Assembly: GCA_013368375.1 (NCBI GenBank)
Contig: JAACJP010000030.1
Coordinates: forward strand, 496,001-560,000
Source of the DNA: Tricholomella constricta
Taxonomy: Eukaryota; Basidiomycota; Agaricomycetes; Agaricales; Lyophyllaceae
Length of the DNA stretch: 64,000 bases
Direction of reading: 5' to 3'
How positions within the stretch are numbered: position 1 is the stretch's first letter; every line of letters begins with the position of its first letter. The notes under the pieces were generated by a model. The model did no database searches. It worked only from the letters and a program-made list of their open reading frames with translations, and was not told the DNA's origin. Of the stretch, positions 45,252 through 56,035 are shown one piece after another. The translations under genes and the position numbers were made by a program.

Positions 45252-45476
45252 AAAGACACTCGACGAACACTCACGCACATCAACACATCACGAAAATTAT
45301 GCAAATTCTCTCAAGATTAAACTCTACTATATGTATTCGACCACCAGCACAACAATATCACAAAAAGAAAAAATATCAAGAAAAAAAAAAAAAAAAACAA
45401 GTGAACGAACTTCGGACTGTAAATATTTAGCAAAAAAGAAATGGAACGAAGGCCAAGACGCTGCAGAAGGGACCGA

Positions 45477-47456
45477 CTACTCGATGCGACGACGCTTGGA
45501 GGGACCCGCACTGGAAGAAGAACCGCTCTCACGACCACCCCCCACCTCCCCAACCAACCCTACCTCCAGGGGACGCATCGACGCAATGTCCTGCTCGTCG
45601 TCGGCGATCAACTGAGACTGAGATACAAACTCCGCCAAGGCGCCTTCGTGGGTGAGAGAAGGGCGGTGAAGAGCAAGGAAATGCTCGAACGCGGGGAACG
45701 GCGACTCGGGATCGACGGGGGGGCGGAACAGCTCGAGGAGCGAGTGCCGCTCAAGAATCTTGTGGGCGCCATTGATGATACTTCGGACCGGCGACACCTC
45801 CAACTCGACGAGGGCGCGACGCAGAGCACCATCCGCGATATACATGTCGGACGCGAAGGCGGTACGCACAAGGTCGAGGGCTACGAAAAGTTTCAGAAAC
45901 GAGAAGAAGAGAATGAAGGGAATCGAAACTCACCGTCAACACGAGTGCGGAGGTCCAAGGCATGACCACGCCAATAATCCCTAACCTCCTGAAGGTGGAC
46001 AACATGCCCCTGCAAACCAGCAACCTCATCCTGAAGAACCGATACCTCCATCCGAAGATCCTCAACCTCCGCATCACAATCGACGTCTACGACCTCCGAA
46101 GTCTGCGCCTGCAGATGAAGGAAGCGCTCGCGTTCATCGGCGAAGTCGGACAATACGCCACAAAGATGGGACTTGGCACGCTGACTCTCGACCCGGAGAA
46201 GCTCGACTTGAACAGAGAGGGCCTGCGCGCGCGCGACCTCCTGGTCATAGAGGCGTTGAAGACGAAGGTACTCCTCAGACGAGGGAGGGGAGGGAACCGG
46301 GGCAGCAGGGGGGGTCGAAATCAACATGGCGGGGGGGGGAAGGATGCAAAACTGGTGAAGGGGAGTCTGAGGAGGACGACCCTTTTAAAAAGAGAGGCTC
46401 TGAAGGACCGGCGATGGGGAAACCCGGAGACTCGGTGCGCACAACGGGCCCAGAACGACAAACGGGGAAAGGCGAAACCGAACTATTGCGAGAGGAGGAG
46501 GGAGAAGGGCCAGGGATAGGCGAAGAGTGCACCTCCTGAACGGACAAGCGCGCACCCCTACGACCAACAGGCACAGACTTCGATCCTGGCCTCGCGTACC
46601 GCGAAAAAAGGTGCAAGGCGGGGGAGCACGAGGAGGAGGAACAGCACCGGACCCTTCAAGGGATGTGGAAACAATGGGAAGAGGAGGGGGGAGCGGTAAA
46701 CGCAAGGCGCGATGGATGTTGGTAAAGGACATCGCAACGCCAGTGCGAGAGAAAGCAAAACCTTCGGCATGAGAGCGAAGCCATGCCAAGGGGATCCCCA
46801 ACTGCCTAGCGGCCACTTCTAGGCCATGGTCCAACGAAAGCGAGCACAGGGAGTGCGCCTCACGGCAATCGACACAGGGCAGGGTCCCGCAAAGACGGAC
46901 CTCTCGAAACTGACAGGACAGCTGACGCTCCCGACAACGATCACACTAACGAAGACCCCAAAATGGAATCAACAATTGATCGCAGAAAAAGGGCGACACT
47001 TACCAGCGCATGTGTCTCACACCACACCAAGGAAGGAGGAACCCGCACAGCGGTACGCAAGGTCTCCGCCAACAGCTCATCCATCAAAAGGGACCCCCAA
47101 GACAACGAGGTCACTGCCGGACGCGACACAGGATCACTGGCCGGTTAAAACTCAACCTCAGGAGTGGAGGAACGAGGACGCCGGATCTGTCAAGATCTAA
47201 CCGGCAGATGAATGACCAAATGATGATCGGGAATTGAGGGAGGTGTGGGAGAAGATTCGGGGACCGCCCCGACACTCTCATCGACAAGTGTGGCGATTCC
47301 AGGGAGAGAGGATGCCGGGGAAATGGGTCAGGGGAGGTCAAGGAACGCTACATGCGCCCGATCTTCGACGGACAGATGCGCCAACTCGGAATCGCGCAAA
47401 ATTGAGCCATGGTCAACGGAGGCGGGGGCCGCGATATCGGGATTGAAGGACGACAT
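45477..47456 (-). CDS. Spliced antisense gene in Gypsy-2: Cys-cluster plus coiled-coil protein
   Basis: On the minus strand, opposite to gag-pol, an ATG at 47456 starts MSSFNPDIAAPAS. One or more introns may lie in 47010-47330. A clear intron at 46946-47003 (GTAAGT…TTAG, 58 nt) joins in phase to a cluster at 46945-46844, CDRCRERQLSC then CVDCREAHSLC, that is CX2CX6C-X12-CX2CX6C. A Ser/Pro-rich linker follows, then a predicted coiled coil of about 100 residues (46270-45960, EEYLRLQRLYDQEV onward). A second clean intron at 45881-45933 (GTGAGT…CGTAG, 53 nt) leads to a helical C-terminal part ending in a basic run (PSKRRRIE). The pattern resembles fungal Zn(II)2Cys6 regulators, with a longer spacer than GAL4. 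Exon 1 structure is uncertain. It could be a captured host gene or an element-encoded factor. Confidence 0.6.
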
Positions 47457-47577
47457 GAGAAGGACAAATAGAAGAGGGAGGAGAAACAAACAACCTAAGT
47501 TTTTTCTCCTTTGATCTCCGAGATCCTCAAAAACACCCACAAGGACCTACAACCGAGACCGACACGTGCCCCTCACG

Positions 47578-47921
47578 TGACCGCGCGCAACCCAGAAAGG
47601 AGAATAGCTGCCCCCACGCACGTCCATCGTATATATGATGGCACTACTTCTTTTCTGACTCTTTACCTCGATATTACCAATTGTTAAGACTAGACTAGTT
47701 CTTGTTCTCATTTTTGTTCTCTCTCTCTCTCAATTTACTCTGCTCCACACTCGTAACACTTGAGCTCATTCGTTCGAACAAGCCCTGGTGATCGTCTTCG
47801 TCAACGCTCACAACCTCCGAACACCCCTTTGAAGGCCGTCTTCCTTGACAAACGTCAGGCCTGTCCGCCTCGGTGGTCTTGGAATACCTCCGTAACCAGC
47901 GTGCTTACACAGGTCCTAACA
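47578..47921 (+). repeat. Gypsy-2 3' LTR
   Basis: It matches the 5' LTR from cccacgcacgtcca to …cctaaca with scattered differences. The first 35-40 bp have diverged, so the left edge (about 47567-47579) is approximate. Confidence 0.85.
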
Positions 47922-48145
47922 GTAGACAATCTCAATGTATTAGACATTTTCAAATGATATCTTTTCTGTTCTATTTCATTTTGCAGTAGTATGTACCACA
48001 AGCACTATAGGCTACTCATTACCATCATGAAACTGGGCCCGTGCGCGTTCATCATTTTGCGCGCGTCACCAGGAATTTCGAACTCCGCTGCTGTTCACAT
48101 TTCCAACCACTCCAGCTATTCCCACCACAACTGCGAAACGACGCC

Positions 48146-50418
48146 ATGGCCACCTGCTCGAACACGTCAACCACCTGCAGCGGCCGAATTCGCGCTGCGC
48201 CACCTCCCTCCACTGCCTCAACCGGCCGAGGTCGCAAACGCGCCACGTCGACTGTCGACGACGCCGCCAAGCAAACGAAAAAACCCAAAAAAGCGAACAA
48301 GAGCGACGAGGAGGACGAAGACGAGGACAAGGAGGAAGAGGATAGGAACCAGAAGAAGGGGAAGGGGAAGGGCAAGGGGAAAGGGAAGGGCAAGGGCAGG
48401 AAGGCCCCAAGGTGAGTACCCTGACCCCTGGCCGTCGTCGTTGCACTGATGCCATGCAAGAAAACCAGCACCAACGAGGACGCCACTGGCGCTATTTCCC
48501 CAGCACCTCTCACAAGGTAAGTACCCCCGCCCCCTCTGGCACACCCCCCCCTTCATCCATTTCCCAGGGCCGAGCAAGTGCTCGCAACGATGGACATAGC
48601 CCCGCCAAAATGCGCACGCACTGCCACCACCACCACTGCCACCACCACCACTGCCACCACTGCTGCCACTGCCCCCGTCAGTGCGCGCCAACGTTGTTCT
48701 GACGTCCGCGTGGCTGCAAAGGACAACACGACCGTTGCAGCCAAGCAGCAGGACGAGGACGCGAGCGAAAGCGGGACCGATGGCAACACCCCGGTCACCA
48801 ACACCACCACGGAGCACAACAGCAAAGGCCCGCCAACGAGACCGAAGATGATAAGGACACTGCCAATGAGGACGAGGACGCCAACGACGCTGCCAATGCC
48901 AACAAGGCCGATGACACCGATGACGAGGATGCCAACAACTAGGACGTGGCCGACCTCGAAGACGACAACGATGCTGAGGATGAAGCTGACAATGCCAACA
49001 ATGTCGAGCATACCCCCTCTCATTGTAAGAAGGCCGCCACTGCTACTGACCGTACACCCATCCATCGATGTGCAGTGGCTGTCGTCACAAGCATGGATGA
49101 TGGTAGGTTTGACTTCTTTACTCTCGTCGCTAGTCATTTAGATTATCATGTATTAGGTTTGACTTTACCAAGTGCTTTGTCCCTGAATGCTACACAGGAT
49201 GAGGGTAAGTAAGATTTAATAGACATCGCTGTCTTGATTCATCGTCTTTTCGACAGATGTTCGCATGACGAGTCCACCCAACAGTCCTCCTCGTGACTTA
49301 CAGCGTGCATCTCGTACCACTGTGGATTCTCTCGTGGACGTGCCCATGGGAATGTGTTCAACTTTGCAGATTTCGATCCGCTCCCTGGTAATGCCTTGGA
49401 GCATCCTACTGGGAACGTTCAGCTTTATACCACCAGTGACAAACCGTCAAAGATCAATCCATCGGAGGACAAACCAACCATGTTTATCAAACAAGACGTA
49501 TCGATATTCACTTTGGGACCTGTTTTGGAGAAGCTTAGCCGTCGTTATTCACCTATTTGAAGTATGTTTCATTTTGTAGTGTACTAACTTTGCTCATTTA
49601 ATATTTAGAGACCAACTCGCGGATTTTTGTATGGGAGGAGGATATGTGGAATGTGAAAGGCAAATTTGAGGAGGCTTTGGAAGACGATGAAGATGTCGCT
49701 TGGACCTAGGAGAAAGGGAAGTATATTCTGCGTTTACTTGCTGTGCGTTTTATGCTTTTCAGTTTTATCTGCTGATAACTAGTGATTTATGACAACTATA
49801 TTTTACATAGCAAACTGATAGGGATGCCAGTACTTCTCTTGGTTCTGTGTCAGGCCAGACTCCTGCTGCTGTGTCTAACTCTCGCTCTGGCTCTGTTGCT
49901 CGTTCTCGCTTCGCTTCGAATGCGAGATCCCTTGACGCATCGCAGCTCGATCTTATTGATCGTCTTGAGGTTGACTTAGCTCTTGCTCAGACTTCTAATC
50001 GAGGCCTTCATGTCCCTTGGAAGAAGTATAAGGAATTTTTGCTGGCGGACAAAAATCTCCGTGACCAAGTAGCTGATCATACTTGGGAAGGCGAGAAGCC
50101 TATTAAGAAGGATCTCATCGAGCTTTTTGTGTCAAACTCTATGTGGCATTCACATTATGCTCTGAATTTTCCCAAAGTTGCTCAACATCCACTTCTTCAA
50201 AAGTGGTTGGAGGACAACGGCGATCGTCCTAGTGACTTTAAACTTTGGGGCTTTGACAAAGCCAACTATAATTTCAAAGACCTGGCGAGTTATCTCGCTG
50301 CTGCTGGTTCATCTTCTGGGACACGTTCACTGCACAGAAGAGTAAGGGGAAGAAGAAAGCCAAGGAGGTAGATACCGTCTCAGATGACAGCAAGAAATCA
50401 TCTTGTAGTAAGAAATAG
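48146..50418 (+). CDS. KDZ-2 accessory gene, multi-exon, function unknown
   Basis: The ATG at 48146 opens an exon rich in Lys/Glu/Asp that ends in GKGKGKG repeats. GT-AG introns are plausible at 48413-48461, about 48516-48567, 49206-49257 and about 49561-49607. Middle exons are acidic (Asn/Asp-rich, 48850-49010), with a stop at about 48941. Later exons contain HPTGNVQLYTTSDKPSKI, SIFTLGPVLEKLSRRYSP and FVWEEDMWNVKGKFEEAL, followed by a stop near 49709. The best conserved exon (49800-50340) has VPWKKYKEFLLADKNLRD, LFVSNSMWHSHYALNFPKV, WLEDNGDRPSDFKLWGFDK and then a Lys-rich tail ending at 50418. This last part resembles proteins commonly encoded next to CxC5/CxC6 KDZ transposases. Enough damage exists that it may be a pseudogene. 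Confidence 0.5.
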
Positions 50419-50582
50419 TCAAAGTAAGTAGCTTGGTAGTTAACTTTGTATTATTTGGACACATATCTCGTTACCGCTCTAGGTTTTTTTGTAACAGCTT
50501 TTGCTCTTGGCTACTCTATGCTCAATTTCCAGTTCTATTCTGGCTTGTTATCTGGCTGGCATGGCTACCAACTGTCGCAGCA

Positions 50583-52929
50583 ATGCCAACTGTTGATCTT
50601 TTTGCTGAAGTTACATTTAAGGCTTTCTCAAAATTCATTACTGAGAATTTCAGCTCCAAAGTCTCACTTGCGACTGTACTGGTTCTCTTGTTCACTATGA
50701 CCAAAAATCCTGAACTGCTAAGTTTGCATGCTCGTCAACAGAATCCCCGATATCATGGGGAGTACAAAGCAGAAAAATCTGCATGGATGAACTCTTCCAC
50801 TCGTGCTTTGATTGAGCGGCTACGCACTGACACAAAGCACTTGTTTCGACATAATGAACCTGAGAAAGGTGCTTTGAAAGAGACACAAGTCAATGCAATT
50901 AGCATGAAACTTAATGTGTTTTCGAAAGTACTCAAACTCTATCCATATGATGAGAGTGGCAATTAAAACTAGAAACTTGTTCTCAAAAATCAATTCAACC
51001 TGTCTATATGATTTGCCCTGACTCAATAGAATGTGAAACTATGACTTGTAGTGCACGCTCTCTGCATCAGATAACAAAGTCCAGAGATGTTCCAAAGATT
51101 ACTCTTATCAAAGGCTCAGTTCTCCATGAACATGCACACGTGCTTACAGGGCAATGTCCAACATGCAAAACAATGTATATGGCTGATCATGAACAAGCTA
51201 AACAATCCGAAACAACCTGGAGTAAAGTCTACCTGAACTCAGCAAGATATATCAAAGTTGGACAGAGTGTATGGGTTGATCGACAATTTGCAAAGGCAGT
51301 AATAAGTGGAACATATAGTTTTCATGCATCAGCTGCTGCATATTCACAGTACTGGACCAATAGCTTTGGCAATCAGAATGAACAAATCTTTAAGCTCTCA
51401 CGACGGCAAACATGGCATGCTTTTGTTCAGGAATCAATACGGTCCATCACATCTGCTTCTGGGAAAAACTTGGTGCTACAAGATGGACTTCCAATTGATG
51501 AAGTCACTAAAGAGGCTTTTTATGCTTTGGGTAGGGAAGGAATTATAGAACCTGGACATACGCACAAGTACAAAGATACTGCAGATACTCTCACATCCAA
51601 CAACACCGAGGCAAGTGCTGAGGCAAGTGAGTCAGAGTCTGCCATGAATGTCGATACTGCATATGTAAAAATGATTGTGATAGATGGAAATGTGATGGGC
51701 CCATATGTACGTATATCTCGTTGTTGTTTTGAAATATTCTCTAATAAACCTTAGCATTGTGCATATGACAGCTGTACTGCGGATCTTTTGAATGCTCCTC
51801 GTGGCTCATTTTGTGCTTATCATGAAACCCAATTTGGAGCTAGGTGCTGTGTGCATGACTGCACAAATAATAAAGAGCCTGGAACACAGGCCTGTACAAG
51901 GCACCAAGCATCTTGGAACAAACACGTACAACAGCATAGTCGTGCTAATTTAACTGGTGTACAAAGGGTTCTTCAACGCCCTAATGAAAGACTTCCTTGG
52001 CAGCCTGTGATTGGTGAAAGAAATACCCAACCACATGACCAACAGCCCCTGAAGAACAAGTTCGAAAGAATTACTTCAGATTTTGTGCTTATCATGAAAC
52101 CCAATTTGGAGCTAGGTGCTGTGTGCATGACTGCACAAATAATAAAGAGCCTGGAACACAGGCCTGTACAAGGCACCAAGCATCTTGGAACAAACACGTA
52201 CAACAGCATAGTCGTGCTAATTTAACTGGTGTACAAAGGGTTCTTCAACGCCCTAATGAAAGACTTCCTTGGCAGCCTGTGATTGGTGAAAGAAATACCC
52301 AACCACATGACCAACAGCCCCTGAAGAACAAGTTCGAAAGAATTACTTCAGTCTATCACGATTTTACTGTGTTGAAACAATCTGTGCGCCTTGCGGAGTT
52401 GTAATTGCGTGGGCAAAGTTCGCAAAATCAGAATCACCAACAAACATATTGCAGTTTATAGATTTGGTGTATCCAACTGCAGATTCTTGCCCAGATTGTG
52501 TGTGCATTGATAAAGCCTGCCTAGTCCTGTGGACTGTTGCTGTAAATCCCAATTTTTGAAGCTGGATTGACACCAGCCGGTTTCTTGTTGATGCATTATA
52601 GAAATCATCGCACAACTGACAGAATGTGTCAGGAATATTGCAATCCTGCTCCTACAGACGGATCTGCTCCAAACCTGGTAATTGTAGACAAGGATAGGCA
52701 GGGTAGACCACAGTATAAATGTGCTTTTAATACACAAGCATGTGAACAGCTAAATGCTTGGATGGGTGGTTTTGAATCAATTCTGAAAAGAATGGTTCCT
52801 AGCAACTTCAATTGGTTTTTGCATACTATGTTGTTCTATCATACAAGTGTTGTAATTCAAAAGCAGCAGCAAAGTGCTGAAGATGTAGAGGAAAATGATG
52901 ATGCACAGGAAGTTGAGGAGGACTTGTAA
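50583..52929 (+). pseudogene. KDZ-2 transposase with CxC5 and CxC6 clusters
   Basis: The ATG at 50583 (MPTVDLFAEVTFKAFSKF) begins a CxC5-type N-terminus. The cluster proper is ICPDSIECETMTCSARSL and CPTCKTMYMADHEQ (51010-51200). A 46-nt intron (gtacgt…cttag, 51707-51752) joins VIDGNVMGPY to the CxC6 cluster (HCAYDSC, CAYHETQFGARCCVHDC, ACTRHQ). Downstream, YCVETICAPCGVVIAWAKFA, the aspartate block VCIDKACLVLWT, TSRFLVDA, CQEYCNPAPTDGSAPNLV and FNTQACEQLNAWMGGFESIL carry the expected catalytic acidic residues. Inactivating changes are a stop/frameshift near 50965, a 272-bp duplication in CxC6, a TGA at about 52558 and a small deletion at about 52592. The frame ends at 52929 with an acidic tail. 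Confidence 0.85.
51809..52352 (+). repeat. 272-bp tandem duplication across the CxC6 region
   Basis: 51809-52080 and 52081-52352 look identical over their length. 272 is not a multiple of 3, so the second copy is read in another frame and the transposase is interrupted. Confidence 0.9.
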
Positions 52930-52975
52930 ATACTTTTGTATCTAACTATGTTTGACAGCAATTAAATTGTTGCTA

Positions 52976-53400
52976 AGTGCAAGTCCGATAAGACAGTGAC
53001 AAATTCTATATAGAACCACTAAGCCTGTTGTTGATGGTCAGGATAGTGTTTATATGTAGCAACGTCCGATTGGACTCCTAGGAGTCCGATCAGACAGTGA
53101 CAAGTTCTATATAGAACCACTAAGCCTCTTGTTGATGGTAAGGATAGTGCTTATATGTAGTAAAGTCCGATTGGACTCCTACTGGACAGTCTGATCAGAT
53201 CAGATGATAACCTGCATAGAACTATTGATAAAGGACTAGTAGGAGTCCGATCGGAGTCCTAAGACAGTCCAATCAGATCACAACGGAATTTGTATTGAAC
53301 TACTGATATATAGTAGACCTACTAAGAGTCTGATCGGACTCCTAGGATGATCCGATTGGAGTCTCAGGAGTCCTAGGAGTCCGATCGGACTAGGTGGGGG
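52976..53400. repeat. KDZ-2 right subterminal repeats
   Basis: The palindromic ggactcctaggagtccgat-type motifs occur at 53069, 53161, 53250, 53338 and 53370. They lie inside longer direct repeats that include tctatatagaaccactaagcc (53005 and 53107) and gatagtg(t/c)ttatatgtag (53042 and 53143). Confidence 0.75.
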
Positions 53401-53409
53401 AGTGTAAAG
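53376..53409 (-). repeat. KDZ-2 right terminal inverted repeat
   Basis: Read inward on the minus strand it starts CTTTACACTCCCCCACCTAG and mirrors the left end, with four differences in 34 bases. Confidence 0.85.
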
Positions 53410-53598
53410 TACTGGCCTGAACCTAGCTTTGCTTGCAAAATGTCGATTACATTAGAAAATGCAAAGTCACCGCTCGCCACCCAGTTGGATGTGTGCAAGG
53501 AGTGCTGTGGTTGTATTTACAGGCTGACGAGAAGCCAACATATCAATGACAATTTATTGTATTATAAAAATAGATGATGTACCTTGAGAAGAGAGCGG
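53410..53598. other. Spacer between KDZ-2 and the Element 3 LTR
   Basis: 190 bp of unassigned sequence. No repeat or coding signal was seen. Confidence 0.4.
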
Positions 53599-54122
53599 TG
53601 ATAGAGCTAGAAGGCCTGTAGGTGCTGTGCACAACAACAAAATAACTAACAACTATAGGGGGCGAGAAGTGTTAAAAGTTCCCAAACACGCAAGTGTGCA
53701 GGGCTGAAAGGATGGTTTGGACGAAGGTAAAGGCGATCCGACTCGTAATTAGTCGAACCGACGACGATGCGACGAGCGTGATAGGATGCAATCGTCCTCA
53801 GCTGAAACGGGTCAGCGACACGACTGCTTGTGTCGCTGGCACGACAACGAGACGAACGATGTTAATACGGAGAACTCACGGGTTCGGGCGATGAGTACGA
53901 GCAAACAGATATGGCAGTTTACGAGTTTTACGACGGTGGCAACAGTTTATGAGTTTTACGACGGTGGCGACAGTTGCGGCGGGTTGCGACAAGTTTATAC
54001 GACGAGGACGGTTCAGAGACGACAGAGACAATGGTTTTTGAACTGTTAACTCTGAATATGAGGGAAAATACGGGCTATAATTCACTGGGGGTTGTATCTA
54101 GTACATGGGCTTGTTTTTATGG
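53599..54122 (-). repeat. Element 3 LTR, second copy
   Basis: It is colinear with 13025-13512 from tgatagagctagaaggcctg to about atggta. It contains a small internal tandem repeat (tttacgagttttacgacggtggc, given in part: gagttttacgacggtggc, at 53919 and 53948). It lies in the same orientation as the 5' LTR at 13025. If it is a 3' LTR, the internal region would lie to its right. Confidence 0.65.
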
Positions 54123-54757
54123 TAAGATAATATTATTGATCTTGACGTGACCGCGCGCGTGTTTCATGTCAGGTTATCGCCAAGTCCGGTGCCACTCGAT
54201 CCATTGGCTGAGGGGGGTGGTCGGTGTGACTCGTTATTGATCGGTTAGTAGGGTCGGATCGGATATGAGTCAGAGAAGTTGGGCGTTGCGGAGCTCCGTG
54301 AGGCAAGCGGATCTGTGCCATGAAATAGGGGACGAAGAGGCACTGGGCAAACATGTCATGAGTAGTGTACCTGATTGATTGTTGATGCTTTGACAGGCGA
54401 ACGTGCGTCGTTCCTGGTTGGTTACGTGGGTTATTTTGTATCCCGAAGGCCGAAGGAAGGTCAGCCGACACAAGTAGATCTTGTTCGGTCGGTGGGTCGG
54501 TCAGTGTCGTCACGAGCGCTTCTGAGCTTGTTTACCGTGGGAGGAAGGTTGGTCGGTGATCAGCCACGAAGGGTGTATATCATCTCCTCCTTACTTGAAA
54601 TACCGACTGTCCTCAGTCGGTTGTGGGGTATCGGAACAGCGTTTCAGTTGGCATGTTACGAAACGATAGGCGTAGAGGGGGTGGCGGTGTGTGTGGCCTT
54701 GGCGAAGAGTCTGAATTCCTTTTTATATCGGCTCTGTTTGTGGTCGTCCGTATCACA
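54123..54757. other. Non-coding region with a hairpin-bearing repeat
   Basis: No gene is evident. At 54583-54620 the motif ctcctccttacttga is followed by the perfect hairpin ccgactgtcctcagtcgg. The same pair recurs at 56247-56286. Confidence 0.45.
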
Positions 54758-56035
54758 ATGCCTCGTCCTTCTACCGATTTTGGACAGGTCGTCTGGAACC
54801 TTGACGATGATTGGTCCTCTTGGCGCTCGCTTCCGATTGACGCGAGTCGCGAGGAGTGTACTTCTCTTATAGAGAATATCTTGGATGGCATCGAGGTGCT
54901 GAGGGCCCAGGACCCGGCGTCCAAGCGGTGGGAGTGGCCTAACGAAGACGTTGCCTTCGCCGACATATGGGCGGTTGTTTCGCGCGACGCGGAGTGGTCT
55001 TTTTTTTTTTTTTTTTTTTATTATCCCTGTTTATCGACCGCTGGGCGTAGCCCATGTCGGTCCTCACTACCTAAGTACAAAATAATAAATCGGGGCCCCT
55101 CCGCCACCTTTATTCCTGCACCTGCTGAGCTAGTGAATGCGCACTCTGACGGGCCATGCTCGTCGCCCCCCAGAGGCCCGGGACCCACATGAAGCCCCGT
55201 TTTAGACACCTCGCCCTGATAACGCGGAGTGGTCTGCCTGCTTTAGAGATTGGAGTCCCGAAGTGCGTGTTGCTGTTTGTTTTGTCATTCCTTCAGGTTC
55301 TAATAGACACCTTGTTCTGGTCTTCTAGGATGATTATACGCGTCGCCGGCGAGAGCGGTGGCTTTGTTTGGCGGTCACTTTGGACAAGGCGATAGACGAG
55401 GAAACCGCTCGTGTTGCATTGACACCCGTTGTTTGCAAGCGTAAGCGGGATCTCGCTGATGGCGAGAGTCAGGGGTCGGAGGGACAGGGAGTTTCGTGTG
55501 ATATCTCCCACTCGTCGGGTCCGAGATCCGAGCATGCGGAAGTCGGGGCTCTACAGTGGGGAGTACCCTCAGTCCTAGATCGCGATCTTGTGGTTGTCGC
55601 GCGCCGCCTCGCGGTGGAACAAGTCGTTGGTCTTTCGTCTGTGATCTCCGCTACTCCTCGTGATGAAGACCTGCACGATTCAAGCTACGTGCAACCACTG
55701 TCGGTTGTGTCGCACTTCGATCTTGCCGTCATGGATCGCGCTCTGTCTGTCCGTTGTACCTTTCTGCAGTCTTTGATTCGGGAATCCCATTATGGACCCT
55801 TGAGTCGCGACAGGACATCTTACTCTTGTCGGGCCGACAGCTCTATCAGCAGGTTGTAGCGATGTCGACTGCTTTAGACATACTCCGAGCACGTCGTACC
55901 GAGTTAGTTGGTGAGGTTTCAGGGAATAGTACGGAGAGCGGGGTTGAGGGACACGGTAGGGATGGAAGTTTTGGAGATGTCGTTGAAGAAAGCGATGGTT
56001 TTGCGGAGGGAGGGAATGCTGGCGACGGTGTTTAG
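54758..56035 (+). pseudogene. Unknown gene split by a short retroposon
   Basis: The ATG at 54758 starts MPRPSTDFGQVVWNLDDDWS. The frame is open, Trp- and acid-rich, to AVVSRDAEWS, where the 221-bp insert 55001-55221 interrupts it. Joining across the insert gives continued coding (FRDWSPEVRVAVCFVIPS). A probable intron ends at ttctag just before 55330. Then come KAIDEETARVALTPVVCKRK and a longer frame to 55859, with possible further coding to 56035. I recognise no domain. Its position next to an Element 3 LTR, on the strand opposite to that element, resembles the antisense gene of Gypsy-2, but I see no matching Cys cluster. Confidence 0.45.
55001..55221 (-). mobile_element. Short poly(A)-tailed retroposon (SINE-like) with target duplication
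   Basis: Poly(T) at 55001-55019 is followed by about 200 bp of GC-rich non-coding sequence. ACGCGGAGTGGTCT flanks it at 54987-55000 and 55222-55235. It is not related to the LINE 3' ends in this window. I see no convincing tRNA-type A and B boxes, so it could be a SINE or a severely truncated LINE of another family. Confidence 0.85.

Larger units (their letters stand above)
38660..47921 (+). mobile_element. Gypsy-2: chromodomain Ty3/gypsy element inserted in KDZ-2
   Basis: Two similar LTRs bound about 9.26 kb, and GTAGA flanks the element at 38655-38659 and 47922-47926. Order on the plus strand: gag, protease region, RT N-terminus fused to integrase, chromodomain. A gene on the minus strand follows before the 3' LTR. 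It is deleted for the RT catalytic region and RNase H, so it is non-autonomous. A solo LTR of another family sits in it at 41910-42426. Confidence 0.9.
37381..53409 (+). mobile_element. KDZ-2: TIR-bounded DNA transposon containing Gypsy-2
   Basis: Matching inverted termini at 37381 and 53409, subterminal repeats of one type inside both ends, and a KDZ-type transposase gene define one transposon. Subtracting Gypsy-2 and its 5-bp duplication leaves about 6.8 kb. It carries an accessory gene and a transposase with CxC5/CxC6 clusters on the plus strand. No short target duplication is evident outside the termini (flanks catccaaggt and tactggcctg). Confidence 0.85.

Noticed and set aside
48600..48700. 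Cys/His-rich frame (CHHHHCHH repeats)
   Set aside because: It is a translation of a cca/ctgccac microsatellite in one frame. It is not a zinc-binding domain.
52456..52737. Minus-strand frame in the KDZ-2 transposase
   Set aside because: The plus strand carries the conserved transposase blocks here, so the minus frame is a shadow.
54169..54513. Minus-strand 114-residue frame next to the Element 3 LTR
   Set aside because: No domain, no counterpart at the other LTR and no splice sites. Not enough to call a gene.
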